Part shown: positions 33,793 through 45,100 of the stretch, one piece after another
Position numbering within the stretch: position 1 is the first letter of the stretch
How the letters are laid out: every line of letters begins with the position of its first letter
Source: Algoriphagus zhangzhouensis
GTDB lineage: Bacteria; Bacteroidota; Bacteroidia; Cytophagales; Cyclobacteriaceae
Direction: 5' to 3'
Assembly (NCBI RefSeq): GCF_900148515.1
Contig: NZ_FRXN01000004.1
Location: 310,001-374,000 of the forward strand
DNA length: 64,000 bases
Program-made: the position numbers and the translations under genes
Notes under the pieces: generated by a model
Seen by the model: only the letters and a program-made list of their open reading frames with translations
The model's database searches: none
What the model was told of the DNA's origin: nothing

Positions 33793-34980
33793 ATGGCAAA
33801 AGCAACATTCGACCGTTCCAAGCCGCACGTTAATATCGGTACGATTGGACACGTAGACCATGGTAAAACCACTTTGACTGCTGCAATCACTACTGTATTG
33901 GCTTCAAAGGGTCTATCTGAATTAAGAGACTTCTCTTCCATTGACAACGCTCCGGAAGAAAAAGAAAGAGGTATTACTATCAATACTTCTCACGTAGAAT
34001 ATCAAACTGACAAAAGACACTACGCTCACGTTGACTGTCCTGGTCACGCTGACTACGTTAAGAACATGGTAACTGGTGCTGCTCAGATGGACGGTGCTAT
34101 TCTTGTAGTAGCTGCTACTGACGGACCAATGCCACAAACTAGAGAGCATATCCTTTTGGCTCGCCAGGTAGGTGTACCTGCACTAGTAGTTTTCATGAAC
34201 AAAGTGGATATGGTTGACGATCCTGAGCTTCTTGAGCTTGTGGAAATGGAAATCAGAGAATTGCTTTCTTTCTATGAATTCGACGGTGATAATATCCCTG
34301 TAATCGCTGGTTCCGCACTTGGTGCTTTGAACGGTGAAGAAAAGTGGGTTGAAACTGTAATGGAATTGATGAATGCTGTAGATTCTTACATTCCTCTTCC
34401 AGAGCGTTTGATCGACAAAGATTTCTTGATGCCTGTTGAAGACGTATTCTCTATTACTGGTCGTGGTACTGTAGCTACTGGTCGTATCGAGAGAGGTGTT
34501 ATCAACTCTGGTGATCCTGTAGATATCATCGGTATGGGTGCTGAAGGCTTGAAGTCTACAGTAACTGGTGTTGAGATGTTCCGTAAGATCCTAGACAGAG
34601 GTGAAGCTGGTGACAACGTAGGTCTTTTGTTGAGAGGTATTGAAAAAGCTCAAATCAAGAGAGGTATGATCATCTGTAAGCCTGGATCTGTTACTCCTCA
34701 CGCTCATTTCAAAGCTGAAGTTTATGTACTTTCTAAAGAAGAAGGTGGACGTCACACTCCATTCTTCAACAAGTACAGACCTCAGTTCTACTTGAGAACA
34801 ACTGACGTAACTGGTGAGATCAAACTTCCAGAAAACGTAGAAATGGTTATGCCTGGTGATAACGTGACTATCGAAGTTAACTTGTTGAATGCTGTTGCAT
34901 TGGAAAAAGGTCTTCGTTTCGCTATCCGTGAAGGTGGTAGAACTGTAGGTGCCGGTCAGGTAACTGAAATTCTAGACTAA
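33793..34980 (+). CDS. tuf: Elongation factor Tu
   Basis: The 395-aa GTPase delivers aminoacyl-tRNA to the ribosome. G1 is [10 protein letters not shown]2 lies at [12 protein letters not shown]3 is DCPGHADY, G4 is NKVD and G5 is GSALGAL. Domains 2 and 3 follow in full. Codon use is visibly biased towards a few codons, as expected for a very highly expressed gene. It is co-transcribed with three tRNAs upstream and ends at a terminator. Confidence 0.98.
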   Translation: MAKATFDRSKPHVNIGTIGHVDHGKTTLTAAITTVLASKGLSELRDFSSIDNAPEEKERGITINTSHVEYQTDKRHYAHVDCPGHADYVKNMVTGAAQMDGAILVVAATDGPMPQTREHILLARQVGVPALVVFMNKVDMVDDPELLELVEMEIRELLSFYEFDGDNIPVIAGSALGALNGEEKWVETVMELMNAVDSYIPLPERLIDKDFLMPVEDVFSITGRGTVATGRIERGVINSGDPVDIIGMGAEGLKSTVTGVEMFRKILDRGEAGDNVGLLLRGIEKAQIKRGMIICKPGSVTPHAHFKAEVYVLSKEEGGRHTPFFNKYRPQFYLRTTDVTGEIKLPENVEMVMPGDNVTIEVNLLNAVALEKGLRFAIREGGRTVGAGQVTEILD

Positions 34981-35001
34981 TCATCTGAATAAATAATACA
35001 T

Positions 35002-35043
35002 AATGCGATCCTGGATATTTTTTGGGATCGCATTTGTTTCTTT
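35002..35043 (+). terminator. Terminator after tuf
   Basis: A 10-bp perfect stem (AATGCGATCC at 35002-35011, GGATCGCATT at 35025-35034) with a 13-nt loop is followed by a T-rich tail. Its 3' arm overlaps the -33 element of the tRNA-Trp promoter. Confidence 0.8.
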
Positions 35044-35064
35044 AGACAGTTTTATCTAATTTTG
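35033..35064 (+). promoter_or_regulatory. Promoter of tRNA-Trp/secE/nusG unit
   Basis: TTTG (35033-35036), 20 nt, then TAATTTTG (35057-35064). Spacing is one base longer than the optimum. The expected start is about 23 nt before tRNA-Trp. Confidence 0.65.
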
Positions 35065-35092
35065 CGTTCCCTTAACCGGGGCGTTCATTTAC

Positions 35093-35163
35093 ACGGGCAT
35101 AGTTCAATGGCAGAATAGCGGTCTCCAAAACCGTTGATGGGAGTTCGAATCTCTCTGCCCGTG
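35093..35163 (+). tRNA. tRNA-Trp (anticodon CCA)
   Basis: Acceptor arms ACGGGCA (35093-35099) and TGCCCGT (35156-35162) pair, with discriminator G. The anticodon loop is CTCCAAA. It is 71 nt long. It lies between tuf and secE, 18 nt before the secE start. Confidence 0.96.
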
Positions 35164-35181
35164 CAAGTAAGTTATAATACT

Positions 35182-35370
35182 ATGAATCTTAAAAACTTTG
35201 TCCTCGAGTCATATGATGAGATGAAAAACAAGGTCACTTGGCCGAAGTTTTCTTTTCTTCAAAATTCTGCGGTATTGGTGCTAGTAGCCTCTTTGATCTT
35301 CGCTCTATTTATTGGGGTGGTGGATCTTGGATTCGAAAACATCATGACATGGTTTTATGATTTGTTTTAA
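35182..35370 (+). CDS. secE: Preprotein translocase subunit SecE
   Basis: The 62-aa minimal SecE has the amphipathic motif YDEMKNKVTWPKFS and a single membrane helix (VLVLVASLIFALFIGVV). It clamps SecY in the Sec channel. I chose ATG 35182; the upstream part of the frame lies in the tRNA. It precedes nusG by 18 nt, the universal order. Confidence 0.93.
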   Translation: MNLKNFVLESYDEMKNKVTWPKFSFLQNSAVLVLVASLIFALFIGVVDLGFENIMTWFYDLF

Positions 35371-35388
35371 TTGAATTGACATTACAGA

Positions 35389-35946
35389 ATGGCTGAACAT
35401 AAATGGTACGTACTCAGAGTAGTAGCTGGGCAGGAAAAAAAGACTAAAACCTACTTGGATAATGAGATTTCAAGACAGGGGATTGATGAATTTATTCCTG
35501 AAGTACTGATACCTTCCGAGAAGGTATATGAGATGCGTAATGGCAAGAAGCGTGTTCGAGAAAGAAACTTCTTTCCTGGATACGTTTTGGTCAATGCGGA
35601 TCTTTCTAATGGAGAAGCCAATCACGTAATTACGAGTATTCCGGGAGTAATCGGATTTCTTGGATCAAACCAGGGGGGAGCTTCCAAAACCCCTGAACCG
35701 TTACGCCAGTCAGAAGTCAACCGTATCTTAGGAAAGGTTGAGGAGATTGATGAGTTTGCTGAGAAACTGGATACACCATTTATAGTCGGAGAGTCCATTA
35801 AAGTAATGGATGGGCCCTTCAGTGGATTTACCGGGACAATTGAGGAGATATTTGAAGACAAGAAGAAACTTAACGTTATGGTTAAAATCTTCGGTCGAAA
35901 TACTCCTGTTGAGTTAAACTTTATACAAGTAGAAAAACAAGACTAA
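35389..35946 (+). CDS. nusG: Transcription termination/antitermination factor NusG
   Basis: The 185-aa protein has the N-terminal NGN domain (KWYVLRVVAGQEKKTKTYL, with RNFFPGYVLV) and a C-terminal KOW domain (GESIKVMDGPFSGFTGTIEEI). It binds RNA polymerase and links it with Rho or ribosomal protein S10. It sits 3 nt before rplK. Confidence 0.97.
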   Translation: MAEHKWYVLRVVAGQEKKTKTYLDNEISRQGIDEFIPEVLIPSEKVYEMRNGKKRVRERNFFPGYVLVNADLSNGEANHVITSIPGVIGFLGSNQGGASKTPEPLRQSEVNRILGKVEEIDEFAEKLDTPFIVGESIKVMDGPFSGFTGTIEEIFEDKKKLNVMVKIFGRNTPVELNFIQVEKQD

Positions 35947-35949
35947 GCA

Positions 35950-36393
35950 ATGGCTAAGGAAATCACTGGTTATTTAAAACTACAAGTGAAAGGTGGCCAG
36001 GCAAATCCGTCACCTCCAGTAGGTCCAGCTCTTGGTTCCAAGGGTTTGAACATTATGGAGTTCTGTAAGCAGTACAATGCACGTACCCAAGATAAAATGG
36101 GTCAAACGTTGCCTGTATTGATTACTATCTACTCTGATAAGTCTTTTGACTTTGTAGTAAAAACTCCTCCAGCTGCAAACATGCTGTTGGAAGCTGCAAA
36201 ATTGAAAGGTGGTTCTGCTGAGCCTAACCGTAAGAAGGTGGGTTCTGTTACCTGGGATCAGGTAAAGGAGATTGCGGAAGTAAAAATGCCTGACCTGAAT
36301 GCCTTCAAAGTGGAATCTGCTATGAAAATGGTAGCGGGTACTGCTCGAAGCATGGGAATCACAGTATCTGGTAAAGCCCCTTGGGACGAATAA
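35950..36393 (+). CDS. rplK: Ribosomal protein uL11
   Basis: The 147-aa protein carries the proline-rich [19 protein letters not shown] segment of the N-terminal domain, which contacts the GTPase-associated centre and thiostrepton-type drugs. The C-terminal RNA-binding domain ends with [13 protein letters not shown]. It is first of the rplKAJL genes and starts 3 nt after nusG. Confidence 0.98.
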   Translation: MAKEITGYLKLQVKGGQANPSPPVGPALGSKGLNIMEFCKQYNARTQDKMGQTLPVLITIYSDKSFDFVVKTPPAANMLLEAAKLKGGSAEPNRKKVGSVTWDQVKEIAEVKMPDLNAFKVESAMKMVAGTARSMGITVSGKAPWDE

Positions 36394-36403
36394 AAATACA
36401 ACT

Positions 36404-37102
36404 ATGGCTAAGTTAACAAAAAAGCAAAAAGAAGCTCTTTCTAAGTACGACCCAAGCCAAGTGTACTCCCTGGAGGCAGCTTCTTCTATCGTCAAGGATA
36501 TTACCTTGTCAAAGTTTGATGCTTCTGTGGATGTAGACGTTCGTTTGGGCGTTGATCCGCGTAAAGCAGATCAAATGGTGAGAGGTGTTGTAGCACTTCC
36601 TCACGGTACAGGTAAGGACATCAAAGTATTAGTACTTTGTACTCCTGACAAAGAAGCAGAAGCTAAAGAAGCAGGTGCAGATTACGTTGGATTGGACGAC
36701 TACATCGCAAAAATCGAAGGTGGATGGACTGACATTGATGTCATCATCACTATGCCTAACGTAATGGCGAAAGTAGGTAGATTGGGTAGAGTGTTGGGTC
36801 CTAGAGGTCTAATGCCAAACCCTAAAGCAGGTACAGTTACTTTGGAAGTAGGTAAAGCAGTTAAAGAGGTGAAAGCGGGTAAAATTGACTTTAAAGTTGA
36901 TAAATTCGGTATCATCCATGCGAGTGTAGGTAAGGTTTCTTTCTCTCCAGAAAAAATTGAGGATAATATCAGAGAATTAATCTTGACTATCTCCAAATTG
37001 AAGCCAGCTTCTTCTAAAGGAACTTATTTCAAAAGTATTCACGTATCCAGTACAATGTCTCCTGGTATTGCAGTAGACAAGGGTAGCATTCAAGGTATAT
37101 AA
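36404..37102 (+). CDS. rplA: Ribosomal protein uL1
   Basis: The 232-aa protein forms the L1 stalk at the E site. Family motifs include [19 protein letters not shown] and [21 protein letters not shown] (positions roughly 125-145). In E. coli it represses its own rplK-rplA message, and the same is plausible here, but no leader structure was identified. Confidence 0.98.
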   Translation: MAKLTKKQKEALSKYDPSQVYSLEAASSIVKDITLSKFDASVDVDVRLGVDPRKADQMVRGVVALPHGTGKDIKVLVLCTPDKEAEAKEAGADYVGLDDYIAKIEGGWTDIDVIITMPNVMAKVGRLGRVLGPRGLMPNPKAGTVTLEVGKAVKEVKAGKIDFKVDKFGIIHASVGKVSFSPEKIEDNIRELILTISKLKPASSKGTYFKSIHVSSTMSPGIAVDKGSIQGI

Positions 37103-37104
37103 TC

Positions 37105-37644
37105 ATGACTAGAGACGAAAAGAAAGAAATAATCGACGGTCTTACCGAGAAATTTAGAGAAAACCCTTTCTTCTATATCACGAACGCGGCAGGATTCTCT
37201 GTAGCAGAGGTTAATGCTTTCAGAAGAACTTGTTTTGAGAGAGGTGTTGAGTACAAAGTGTACAAAAACACAATCATCAAAAAGGCTCTTGAAAATCTGG
37301 ATGCTGACTTCTCTCAGCTAGATGATACTTTGAAAGGTTTCTCTGGAATTATCTTCTCCAAAGAGACTAGTAACCTTCCAGCTAAAGTATTGCTGGATTT
37401 CAGAAAAAAAGCAGGTAAAAAAGAGACTAGACCAGTATTTAAAGGTGCTTCTATCGACTCCGATATCTTTATCGGTGAAGCAAACCTAGAGATGCTTTCT
37501 AATCTTAAATCTAAGCAAGAGCTTTTGGGAGACCTTATCGGTTTGCTACATTCTCCTGCGATGAACCTTATCTCTGCATTGCAAAGTGGTCAAAGCAACA
37601 TCTCTGGTGTGCTTAAGGCTCTAGAAAGCAGAGAAGAAAAATAA
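37105..37644 (+). CDS. rplJ: Ribosomal protein uL10
   Basis: The 179-aa stalk base anchors L7/L12 dimers through its C-terminal helix. The N-terminal domain (ITNAAGFSVAEVNAFRR, YKVYKNTIIKKAL) binds 23S rRNA. The junction with rplA reads TAATCATG: two bases separate stop and start, as at four other places in this cluster. Confidence 0.97.
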   Translation: MTRDEKKEIIDGLTEKFRENPFFYITNAAGFSVAEVNAFRRTCFERGVEYKVYKNTIIKKALENLDADFSQLDDTLKGFSGIIFSKETSNLPAKVLLDFRKKAGKKETRPVFKGASIDSDIFIGEANLEMLSNLKSKQELLGDLIGLLHSPAMNLISALQSGQSNISGVLKALESREEK

Positions 37645-37691
37645 TACTTCAATTCAATCAAAAAATCAGAAAAATTTAAATTTATAATACA

Positions 37692-38075
37692 ATGGCAGAT
37701 CTTACACAACTTGCAGATCAGTTGGTTAACTTGACTGTAAAAGAGGTTAAAGAATTGACAGATATCCTTAAGGATCAGTACGGAATCGAACCAGCTGCTG
37801 CTGCAGTAGCTGTTGCAGGTCCTGCTGCTGGTGGTGCTGACGGTGGAGCAGCAGAAGAAGAAAAAACTTCTTTTGATGTTATCTTGAAGGCTGCTGGTGG
37901 ACAGAAGCTTGCAGTAGTTAAATTGGTGAAAGAATTGACTGGTCTTGGCTTGAAAGAAGCAAAAGAACTAGTTGATAGTGCTCCTAAAGCTTTGAAAGAA
38001 GGTATCGCTAAAGACGAAGCTGAAGCTTTGAAAAAGTCTCTAGAAGAAGCTGGTGCTGAAGTAGAGATCAAATAA
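37692..38075 (+). CDS. rplL: Ribosomal protein bL12 (L7/L12)
   Basis: The 127-aa stalk protein has an N-terminal dimerisation helix, an Ala/Gly-rich hinge at about residues 35-52, and the C-terminal factor-binding domain ([37 protein letters not shown]). It recruits translational GTPases. It follows rplJ by 47 nt and is followed by a terminator-like hairpin. Confidence 0.98.
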   Translation: MADLTQLADQLVNLTVKEVKELTDILKDQYGIEPAAAAVAVAGPAAGGADGGAAEEEKTSFDVILKAAGGQKLAVVKLVKELTGLGLKEAKELVDSAPKALKEGIAKDEAEALKKSLEEAGAEVEIK

Positions 38076-38114
38076 TTTGGCCAAACCCGAACCATCTGGT
38101 TTTGGTTTAGCCCT

Positions 38115-38145
38115 AAGACCTGACTAATAAAGTCAGGTCTTTTCC
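38115..38145 (+). terminator. Terminator/attenuator between rplL and rpoB
   Basis: A perfect 11-bp stem (AAGACCTGACT at 38115-38125, AGTCAGGTCTT at 38131-38141) with a 5-nt loop is followed by a short T tract (TTTTCC). It may end or attenuate the ribosomal stalk unit, lowering rpoBC transcription relative to rplL. Confidence 0.75.
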
Positions 38146-38231
38146 TGTTTATGCACAGGTAAAAAATTGCATTATTCCAAGCGAAAATTGTCGCATTTCG
38201 TTATTTAATTTCACTATAAACATACACTACC

Positions 38232-41200
38232 TTGGCTATCAAGAATCAAACCGAAAGGAAAAGTTTCTCCTCCATTAAGGTGGTCAAAGACTATCCGGAT
38301 TTTCTAGATATTCAGTTGCAGTCTTTCAAAGACTTTTTCCAATTGGATACGCCAGCAGAAAAACGCCGGGCAGATGGGTTATTTAAAGTTTTCTCTGAAA
38401 ATTTCCCTATCTCTGATTCCAGAGAGAATTTCACTTTGGAATTCATCGACTACGCAGTAGACCCTCCAAAATATAGTGTTGGGGAATGTATTGATCGAGG
38501 ATTGACCTACTCAGTTCCTTTGAAGGCAAAATTAAGATTACTTTGTCATGATGAGGACAACGAGGATTTTGAAACGATCGAACAAGAGGTCTTCTTAGGC
38601 AACCTGCCTTACATGACCGAAAAGGGTTCATTTGTCATCAATGGTGCTGAACGTGTGATTGTATCTCAGTTGCACAGATCACCAGGTGTATTTTTTGCTC
38701 AAAGTAAGCACACTAATGGTACTAAGCTGTACTCTGCTCGTATCATTCCTTTCAAAGGTTCTTGGATTGAATTTGCAACGGACATCAACAATGTCATGTA
38801 TGCTTATATCGATCGTAAGAAGAAATTCCCTGTGACCACTCTATTGAGAGCTATCGGTTACGGTTCTGATAAAGATATCTTAGACCTATTCGGATTATCT
38901 GAAGAGGTTTCAGCGACTAAAACTGCTCTAAAGAAAGCTGCTGGTAGAAAATTGGCTGCTAGAGTTCTTAGAACTTGGGTAGAAGATTTCGTAGATGAAG
39001 ATACAGGTGAGGTAGTTTCCATCGATAGAAACGAAGTATTGCTTGAGCGTGATACCGTTTTGACAGATGAAGACATCGAAATGATCTTGGATTCCGGCTC
39101 TAAGTCTATCATCCTTCATAGAGAGGATGTAAACATCGCTGATTACTCCATTATTTATAATACACTTCAGAAAGATAACTCTAACTCTGAAAAAGAAGCT
39201 GTTGAAGTTATCTATCGTCAGTTGAGAAACACTGAAGCACCTGATGAAGCGACAGCTCGTGAGGTGATCCATTCTTTGTTCTTCTCTGACAAACGATACG
39301 ATTTAGGTGAAGTAGGTAGATATAGAATCAACAAAAAGTTGGGTCTTGATATCGAAGCTGAAAAAATCGTATTGACTAAAGATGATATCATCTACATCGT
39401 GAAGTACTTGATCGGTTTGATCAACTCAAAAGCTGTAGTTGATGATATTGATCACTTGTCCAACAGACGTGTTAGAACTGTAGGAGAACAGTTGTATAGC
39501 CAGTTTGGTGTAGGTTTGGCGAGAATGGCAAGAACGATTCGTGAGCGTATGAACGTACGTGACAACGAGGACTTCAAACCGGTTGACTTGATCAACGCTC
39601 GTACACTATCTTCAGTGATCAACTCATTCTTTGGTACCAACCAGCTTTCTCAGTTCATGGATCAAACCAACCCATTGGCAGAGTTGACTCACAAGAGAAG
39701 ACTTTCAGCTTTGGGTCCAGGTGGTCTTTCCAGAGAAAGAGCAGGATTCGAGGTTCGTGACGTTCACTATACACATTATGGTCGTCTTTGTACTATTGAA
39801 ACTCCAGAAGGTCCAAACATTGGTTTGATTTCCTCTCTTTGTGTTCACGCAAAGGTGAACTCAATGGGCTTCCTTGAAACACCTTATAGAAAGGTAAATG
39901 AAGGTAAAGTGGGAATGAAGACTGAGGACATCGTTTTCTTGACTGCTGAAGAAGAAGATAACCATAACATTGCCCAAGCAAATGCTCCTTTGGATGAAAA
40001 AGGTGCATTTGTCAACGAAAAGGTAAAAGCAAGATTTGAAGGAGACTTCCCAGTATTGGAGCCAACTGAAATCAGCTACATGGACGTTGCTCCTAACCAG
40101 ATCGTTTCTGTTGCAGCATCTTTGATTCCTTTCTTGGAGCATGATGATGCGAACCGTGCATTGATGGGATCCAACATGCAGCGTCAAGCTGTACCATTGT
40201 TGAAAGCAGAAGCACCGATTGTAGGTACTGGTTTGGAAGGCAAAGCTGCCATCGACTCCAGATCCTTGATCATCGCTGAAGCAGATGGTGTCATTGACTA
40301 TGTAGATGCTAAGAAAATCACTGTGAAGTATGACCTTACTGACGATGAATTGTTGGTGAATTTCACGGATGAATATAAATCATATGACCTGATCAAGTTC
40401 AGAAGAACCAACCAGGACACGACTATCAATTTGACTCCTTTGGTATTGAAAGGACAGAGAATTGAAAAAGGTCAAGTTCTTGTGGAAGGTTATTCTACCA
40501 ACAACGGTGAACTTGCTTTGGGTAAAAACCTTCGAGTGGCTTACATGCCTTGGCAAGGATATAACTTCGAGGATGCGATTGTGATTTCTGAGCGAGTAGT
40601 TCGTGAAGATATATTTACATCCGTTCACGTTGAAGAATTCCAGCTTGAGGTAAGAGATACCAAGCGTGGGGAAGAAGAATTGACTTCTGAAATCCCTAAC
40701 GTTTCTGAAGATGCAGTCAAGCATTTGGATGAAAACGGTATCATAGCAGTAGGTGCTGAAGTAAAAGAAGGTGACATCATCATCGGTAAGATCACTCCAA
40801 AAGGAGAAACTGATCCTACTCCAGAAGAGAAGCTGTTGAGAGCGATCTTCGGTGACAAAGCTGGTGATGTGAAAGATGCTTCTTTGAAAGCTTCTCCTTC
40901 ATTGAATGGTGTGGTTATCGAAACCAAACTATTCTCAAGACCTAAAAAGGATAAAGACAACAGAGCGAAAGCTAAAGCAGAAGTTGAAAAACTGAAAGCG
41001 AAGTATTCCAAAGATCTATTAGGCATCAGAGCTCGTATGATCAACAAATTGGTGACTTTGCTTGATGGCAAAACTTCTTTGGGTGTGAAGCATAAGTTTG
41101 GTGATGAGATCATCAGCAAAGGAATGAAATTCAACCACAAGAATATTGAGAACAACTTGTTCCCTGCTAAGAACCCTTACAGAGATGAGTCAAACTACAA

Positions 41201-42107
41201 TGTTCCTGAAGAAGCTAATTTGATTTCTGATATCATTTTGGATGATTGGACTGACGATGCACACATCAACAATCTGATTGTTCAATTGGTGAAAAATTAC
41301 ACCAACTCTAGAAACGAAATCTCTGGTCTATTCAAGAGAGATCGATTCACTCTAGAAGTTGGGGATGAGCTTCCAGCTGGTATTGTACAGCTTGCCAAAG
41401 TTTACATCGCTAAGAAACGAAAGTTGAAAGTGGGTGATAAGATGGCAGGTAGACACGGTAACAAAGGTATTGTGGCAAGAATCGTTCGTGACGAAGACAT
41501 GCCATTCCTAGAGGACGGTACTCCAATGGATATCGTTTTGAACCCACTAGGTGTACCTTCCCGTATGAACATCGGACAGATTTTCGAAACAGTTCTAGCT
41601 TGGGCTGGTAAGAAAATGGATAAGAAATACGCTACTCCAATCTTTGATGGTGCTTCTATGGAAGAAGTTTCTCATGAGTTGGAATTGGCAGGACTTCCGG
41701 CTTATGGACGTACGTATCTATATGATGGTCTTTCTGGTGTGAAATTCGACCAACCAGTAACTGTAGGTATCGCTTACATGTTGAAACTAGGTCACTTGGT
41801 GGATGACAAGATGCACGCAAGATCCATCGGTCCTTACTCTTTGATTACACAACAACCATTGGGTGGTAAAGCTCAGTTTGGTGGTCAGAGATTTGGAGAG
41901 ATGGAAGTTTGGGCATTGGAAGCATTTGGTGCATCACATGTACTTCAGGAAATCTTGACAGTAAAATCTGATGACGTAATCGGTAGAGCGAAAGCTTATG
42001 AAGCAATCGTGAAAGGTGAAAACCTTCCTAAGCCTAACATTCCTGAATCATTCAATGTATTGGTTCATGAATTGAGAGGTTTGGCTCTTGAAATTACCCT
42101 AGATTAA
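38232..42107 (+). CDS. rpoB: RNA polymerase subunit beta
   Basis: The 1291-aa subunit contains the rifampicin-pocket region with wild-type-like sequence ([40 protein letters not shown], each within residues about 470-515) and the C-terminal [17 protein letters not shown] and [20 protein letters not shown] blocks. Its best start is a TTG at 38232 giving [10 protein letters not shown]; no ATG fits. I found no exact promoter in the 156-nt gap, so it is probably reached by read-through from rplL past the hairpin. rpoC follows 52 nt downstream. Confidence 0.97.
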   Translation: MAIKNQTERKSFSSIKVVKDYPDFLDIQLQSFKDFFQLDTPAEKRRADGLFKVFSENFPISDSRENFTLEFIDYAVDPPKYSVGECIDRGLTYSVPLKAKLRLLCHDEDNEDFETIEQEVFLGNLPYMTEKGSFVINGAERVIVSQLHRSPGVFFAQSKHTNGTKLYSARIIPFKGSWIEFATDINNVMYAYIDRKKKFPVTTLLRAIGYGSDKDILDLFGLSEEVSATKTALKKAAGRKLAARVLRTWVEDFVDEDTGEVVSIDRNEVLLERDTVLTDEDIEMILDSGSKSIILHREDVNIADYSIIYNTLQKDNSNSEKEAVEVIYRQLRNTEAPDEATAREVIHSLFFSDKRYDLGEVGRYRINKKLGLDIEAEKIVLTKDDIIYIVKYLIGLINSKAVVDDIDHLSNRRVRTVGEQLYSQFGVGLARMARTIRERMNVRDNEDFKPVDLINARTLSSVINSFFGTNQLSQFMDQTNPLAELTHKRRLSALGPGGLSRERAGFEVRDVHYTHYGRLCTIETPEGPNIGLISSLCVHAKVNSMGFLETPYRKVNEGKVGMKTEDIVFLTAEEEDNHNIAQANAPLDEKGAFVNEKVKARFEGDFPVLEPTEISYMDVAPNQIVSVAASLIPFLEHDDANRALMGSNMQRQAVPLLKAEAPIVGTGLEGKAAIDSRSLIIAEADGVIDYVDAKKITVKYDLTDDELLVNFTDEYKSYDLIKFRRTNQDTTINLTPLVLKGQRIEKGQVLVEGYSTNNGELALGKNLRVAYMPWQGYNFEDAIVISERVVREDIFTSVHVEEFQLEVRDTKRGEEELTSEIPNVSEDAVKHLDENGIIAVGAEVKEGDIIIGKITPKGETDPTPEEKLLRAIFGDKAGDVKDASLKASPSLNGVVIETKLFSRPKKDKDNRAKAKAEVEKLKAKYSKDLLGIRARMINKLVTLLDGKTSLGVKHKFGDEIISKGMKFNHKNIENNLFPAKNPYRDESNYNVPEEANLISDIILDDWTDDAHINNLIVQLVKNYTNSRNEISGLFKRDRFTLEVGDELPAGIVQLAKVYIAKKRKLKVGDKMAGRHGNKGIVARIVRDEDMPFLEDGTPMDIVLNPLGVPSRMNIGQIFETVLAWAGKKMDKKYATPIFDGASMEEVSHELELAGLPAYGRTYLYDGLSGVKFDQPVTVGIAYMLKLGHLVDDKMHARSIGPYSLITQQPLGGKAQFGGQRFGEMEVWALEAFGASHVLQEILTVKSDDVIGRAKAYEAIVKGENLPKPNIPESFNVLVHELRGLALEITLD

Positions 42108-42118
42108 TTTGGCTCTTT

Positions 42119-42138
42119 AGGGCAGGTCACACTGCCCT
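42119..42138 (+). promoter_or_regulatory. Intercistronic hairpin between rpoB and rpoC
   Basis: A 7-bp perfect stem, AGGGCAG (42119-42125) and CTGCCCT (42132-42138), with a 6-nt loop lies in the 52-nt rpoB-rpoC gap. No proper T tract follows, so it may be a processing, stability or weak pause signal rather than a terminator. Confidence 0.5.
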
Positions 42139-42159
42139 TCACATATCTTTCAAAAAACT

Positions 42160-45100
42160 ATGGCGTTCAGAAAAAACAAAAAACTCAACAATGACTTTTC
42201 GAGAGTTACCATCAGTTTGGCTTCCCCAGAATCTATTCTGGATAGCTCAAATGGTGAGGTAACCCAGCCAGAGACTATCAATTATAGAACATACAAACCT
42301 GAAATGGGCGGTTTGTTCTGTGAGAGAATCTTTGGTCCAGTGAAAGACTGGGAGTGTCATTGTGGTAAATACAAGCGCATCAGATATAAAGGCATTATCT
42401 GCGACCGTTGTGGCGTAGAGGTGACTGAAAAGAAAGTACGTCGTGAGCGTATGGGGCACATCGAATTGGTGGTTCCTGTAGCCCATATTTGGTACTTTAA
42501 ATCTCTTCCTAACAAGATTGGTTACTTGTTGGGACTTCCTACCAAAAAGTTGGACCAAATCGTTTATTACGAGCGTTATGCAGTGGTTCAGCCAGGTATC
42601 AAAGCTGAAGATGGAATCCAATACCTAGACTTCTTGACAGAAGATGAGTACTTGGATATCATGGATAAGCTTCCAAAAGAAAACCACATGTTGGATGATG
42701 ATGATCCTAATAAGTTCATCGCCAAAATGGGAGCTGAAGCATTGGAGATGTTGTTGGCAAGATTGGATCTCGATGATCTTTCTTACTCTCTTCGTCACCA
42801 AGCTGCTACTGATACATCTCAGCAGAGAAAAGCAGAAGCTTTGAAGCGTTTGAAAGTAGTAGAAGCATTCCGTGATGCAAGAACTAGAATCGAAAACCGC
42901 CCTGAGTGGATGGTAGTTCGTATGGTTCCTGTGATTCCACCTGAATTGCGTCCATTGGTTCCTTTGGATGGAGGTCGTTTTGCGACATCTGATTTGAATG
43001 ACCTTTATAGAAGAGTAATCATTAGAAATAACCGTCTGAAGAGATTGATCGATATCAAAGCTCCAGAGGTGATTTTGAGAAACGAGAAGCGTATGCTACA
43101 GGAAGCTGTAGATTCACTTTTTGATAACTCTAGAAAAGTAAATGCGGTAAGATCAGATGGAAACCGTGCTTTGAAATCCCTTTCTGATATGTTGAAAGGT
43201 AAGCAAGGTCGTTTCCGTCAAAACTTGCTTGGTAAGCGTGTGGATTACTCCGGTCGTTCTGTAATCGTAGTAGGTCCAGAATTGAAGCTTCACGAGTGTG
43301 GTCTTCCTAAAAATATGGCGGCTGAGCTTTTCAAACCATTTATCATCAGAAAACTGATCGAAAGAGGTATTGTAAAGACAGTAAAATCCGCTAAGAAAAT
43401 TGTGGATCGTAAAGATCCGGTGGTTTGGGATATTTTGGAAAACGTATTGAAAGGACACCCTGTCCTTCTAAACCGTGCCCCAACTCTTCACAGATTGGGT
43501 ATCCAGGCTTTCCAACCAAAATTGATCGAAGGAAAAGCAATCCAGCTTCACCCATTGGTATGTACTGCATTTAACGCCGATTTTGACGGTGACCAAATGG
43601 CGGTTCACGTACCACTAGGACATGAAGCAATTTTGGAAGCTTCGACTTTGATGCTTTCTGCTCACAATATCCTAAACCCTGCGAATGGTGCTCCTATCAC
43701 AGTACCTTCTCAAGACATGGTTTTGGGTCTTTACTATGTGACCAAAGGCAAGAGATCTACTCCTGAAGAGCCAGTTGCTGGTGAAGGAATGACTTTCTAC
43801 AGCAGTGAGGAAGTTGTGATCGCCATGAATGAAGGACAGGTTTCTAAGCATGCGAACATCAAATGTAAGGTGAACGTACGTGGCGAAGACGGTGAAATCA
43901 AAGAAGAAATCATCGAAACTGTTGCTGGTAGATTGATTTTCAACCAGTTCGTTCCTGAGGAAGTAGGTTATGTAAATGAATTGCTGACTAAGAAGAAATT
44001 GCAGCAAATCATTGCTAAAGTAGTGAAGGTATGTGGTATCGCACGTACAGCTCAATTCTTGGATGATATCAAGCATCTCGGATTCCAAATGGCGTACCAA
44101 GGTGGTTTGTCAATGGGATTGAATGATGTAATTATCCCAGCTGAGAAAGAACCAATGATCGCCAAAGCGAAAGAAGAGGTAGATCAGGTTTGGAATAACT
44201 ACTTGATGGGTCTAATCACAGACAACGAAAGATATAATCAGGTAATTGATATCTGGACTCGTACCAACTCTCATTTGACTAACAATCTAATGAAGAAGAT
44301 GGAAGAGGATAAGCAAGGTTTCAATGCAATCTACATGATGATGCACTCAGGAGCTCGTGGTTCCAGAGAACAGATTCGTCAGTTGGGTGGTATGAGAGGT
44401 CTGATGGCTAAGCCTCAGAAAAACTTGCAAGGTTCCGTTGGTGAGATTATCGAAAACCCAATCCTTTCCAACTTTAAGGAAGGTCTGGATGTATTGGAAT
44501 ACTTTATCTCCACTCACGGTGCTCGTAAAGGTCTTGCCGATACAGCATTGAAAACTGCCGATGCGGGTTACTTGACTCGTCGTTTGGTGGACGTTGCTCA
44601 AGATATGATCGTGACCGAAGAGGATTGCGGTACCTTGAGAGGTTTGGTTGTTCAGCCTTTGAGAGATAACGACGAGATCGTAGAACCACTTTCTGAAAGA
44701 ATCTTGGGTAGAGTTTCTGTTCATGATGTATTCGATCCTGTAACTGACGAATTAATCGTTGCTGCTGGCGTTGAAATCGATGATGAAATCGCTAAGCGTG
44801 TGGATGATTCTGCAGTTGAAGAAGTTGAAATCAGATCAGTATTGACCTGTGAGACCAGAAGAGGAGTTTGTTCTAAGTGTTACGGACGTAACTTGGCAAC
44901 TGGTAAAATGGTACAAGCAGGTGAGTCTGTTGGTGTAATTGCAGCACAGTCCATCGGTGAGCCAGGTACTCAGTTGACATTGAGAACCTTCCACGTAGGG
45001 GGTACTGCATCCAACATGGCCGTTGAAGCAAGTATCAATGCCAAATTCGAAGGTACTGTTGAATTCGACGAAGAATTGAGATTCATTGAGTCTACCAATA

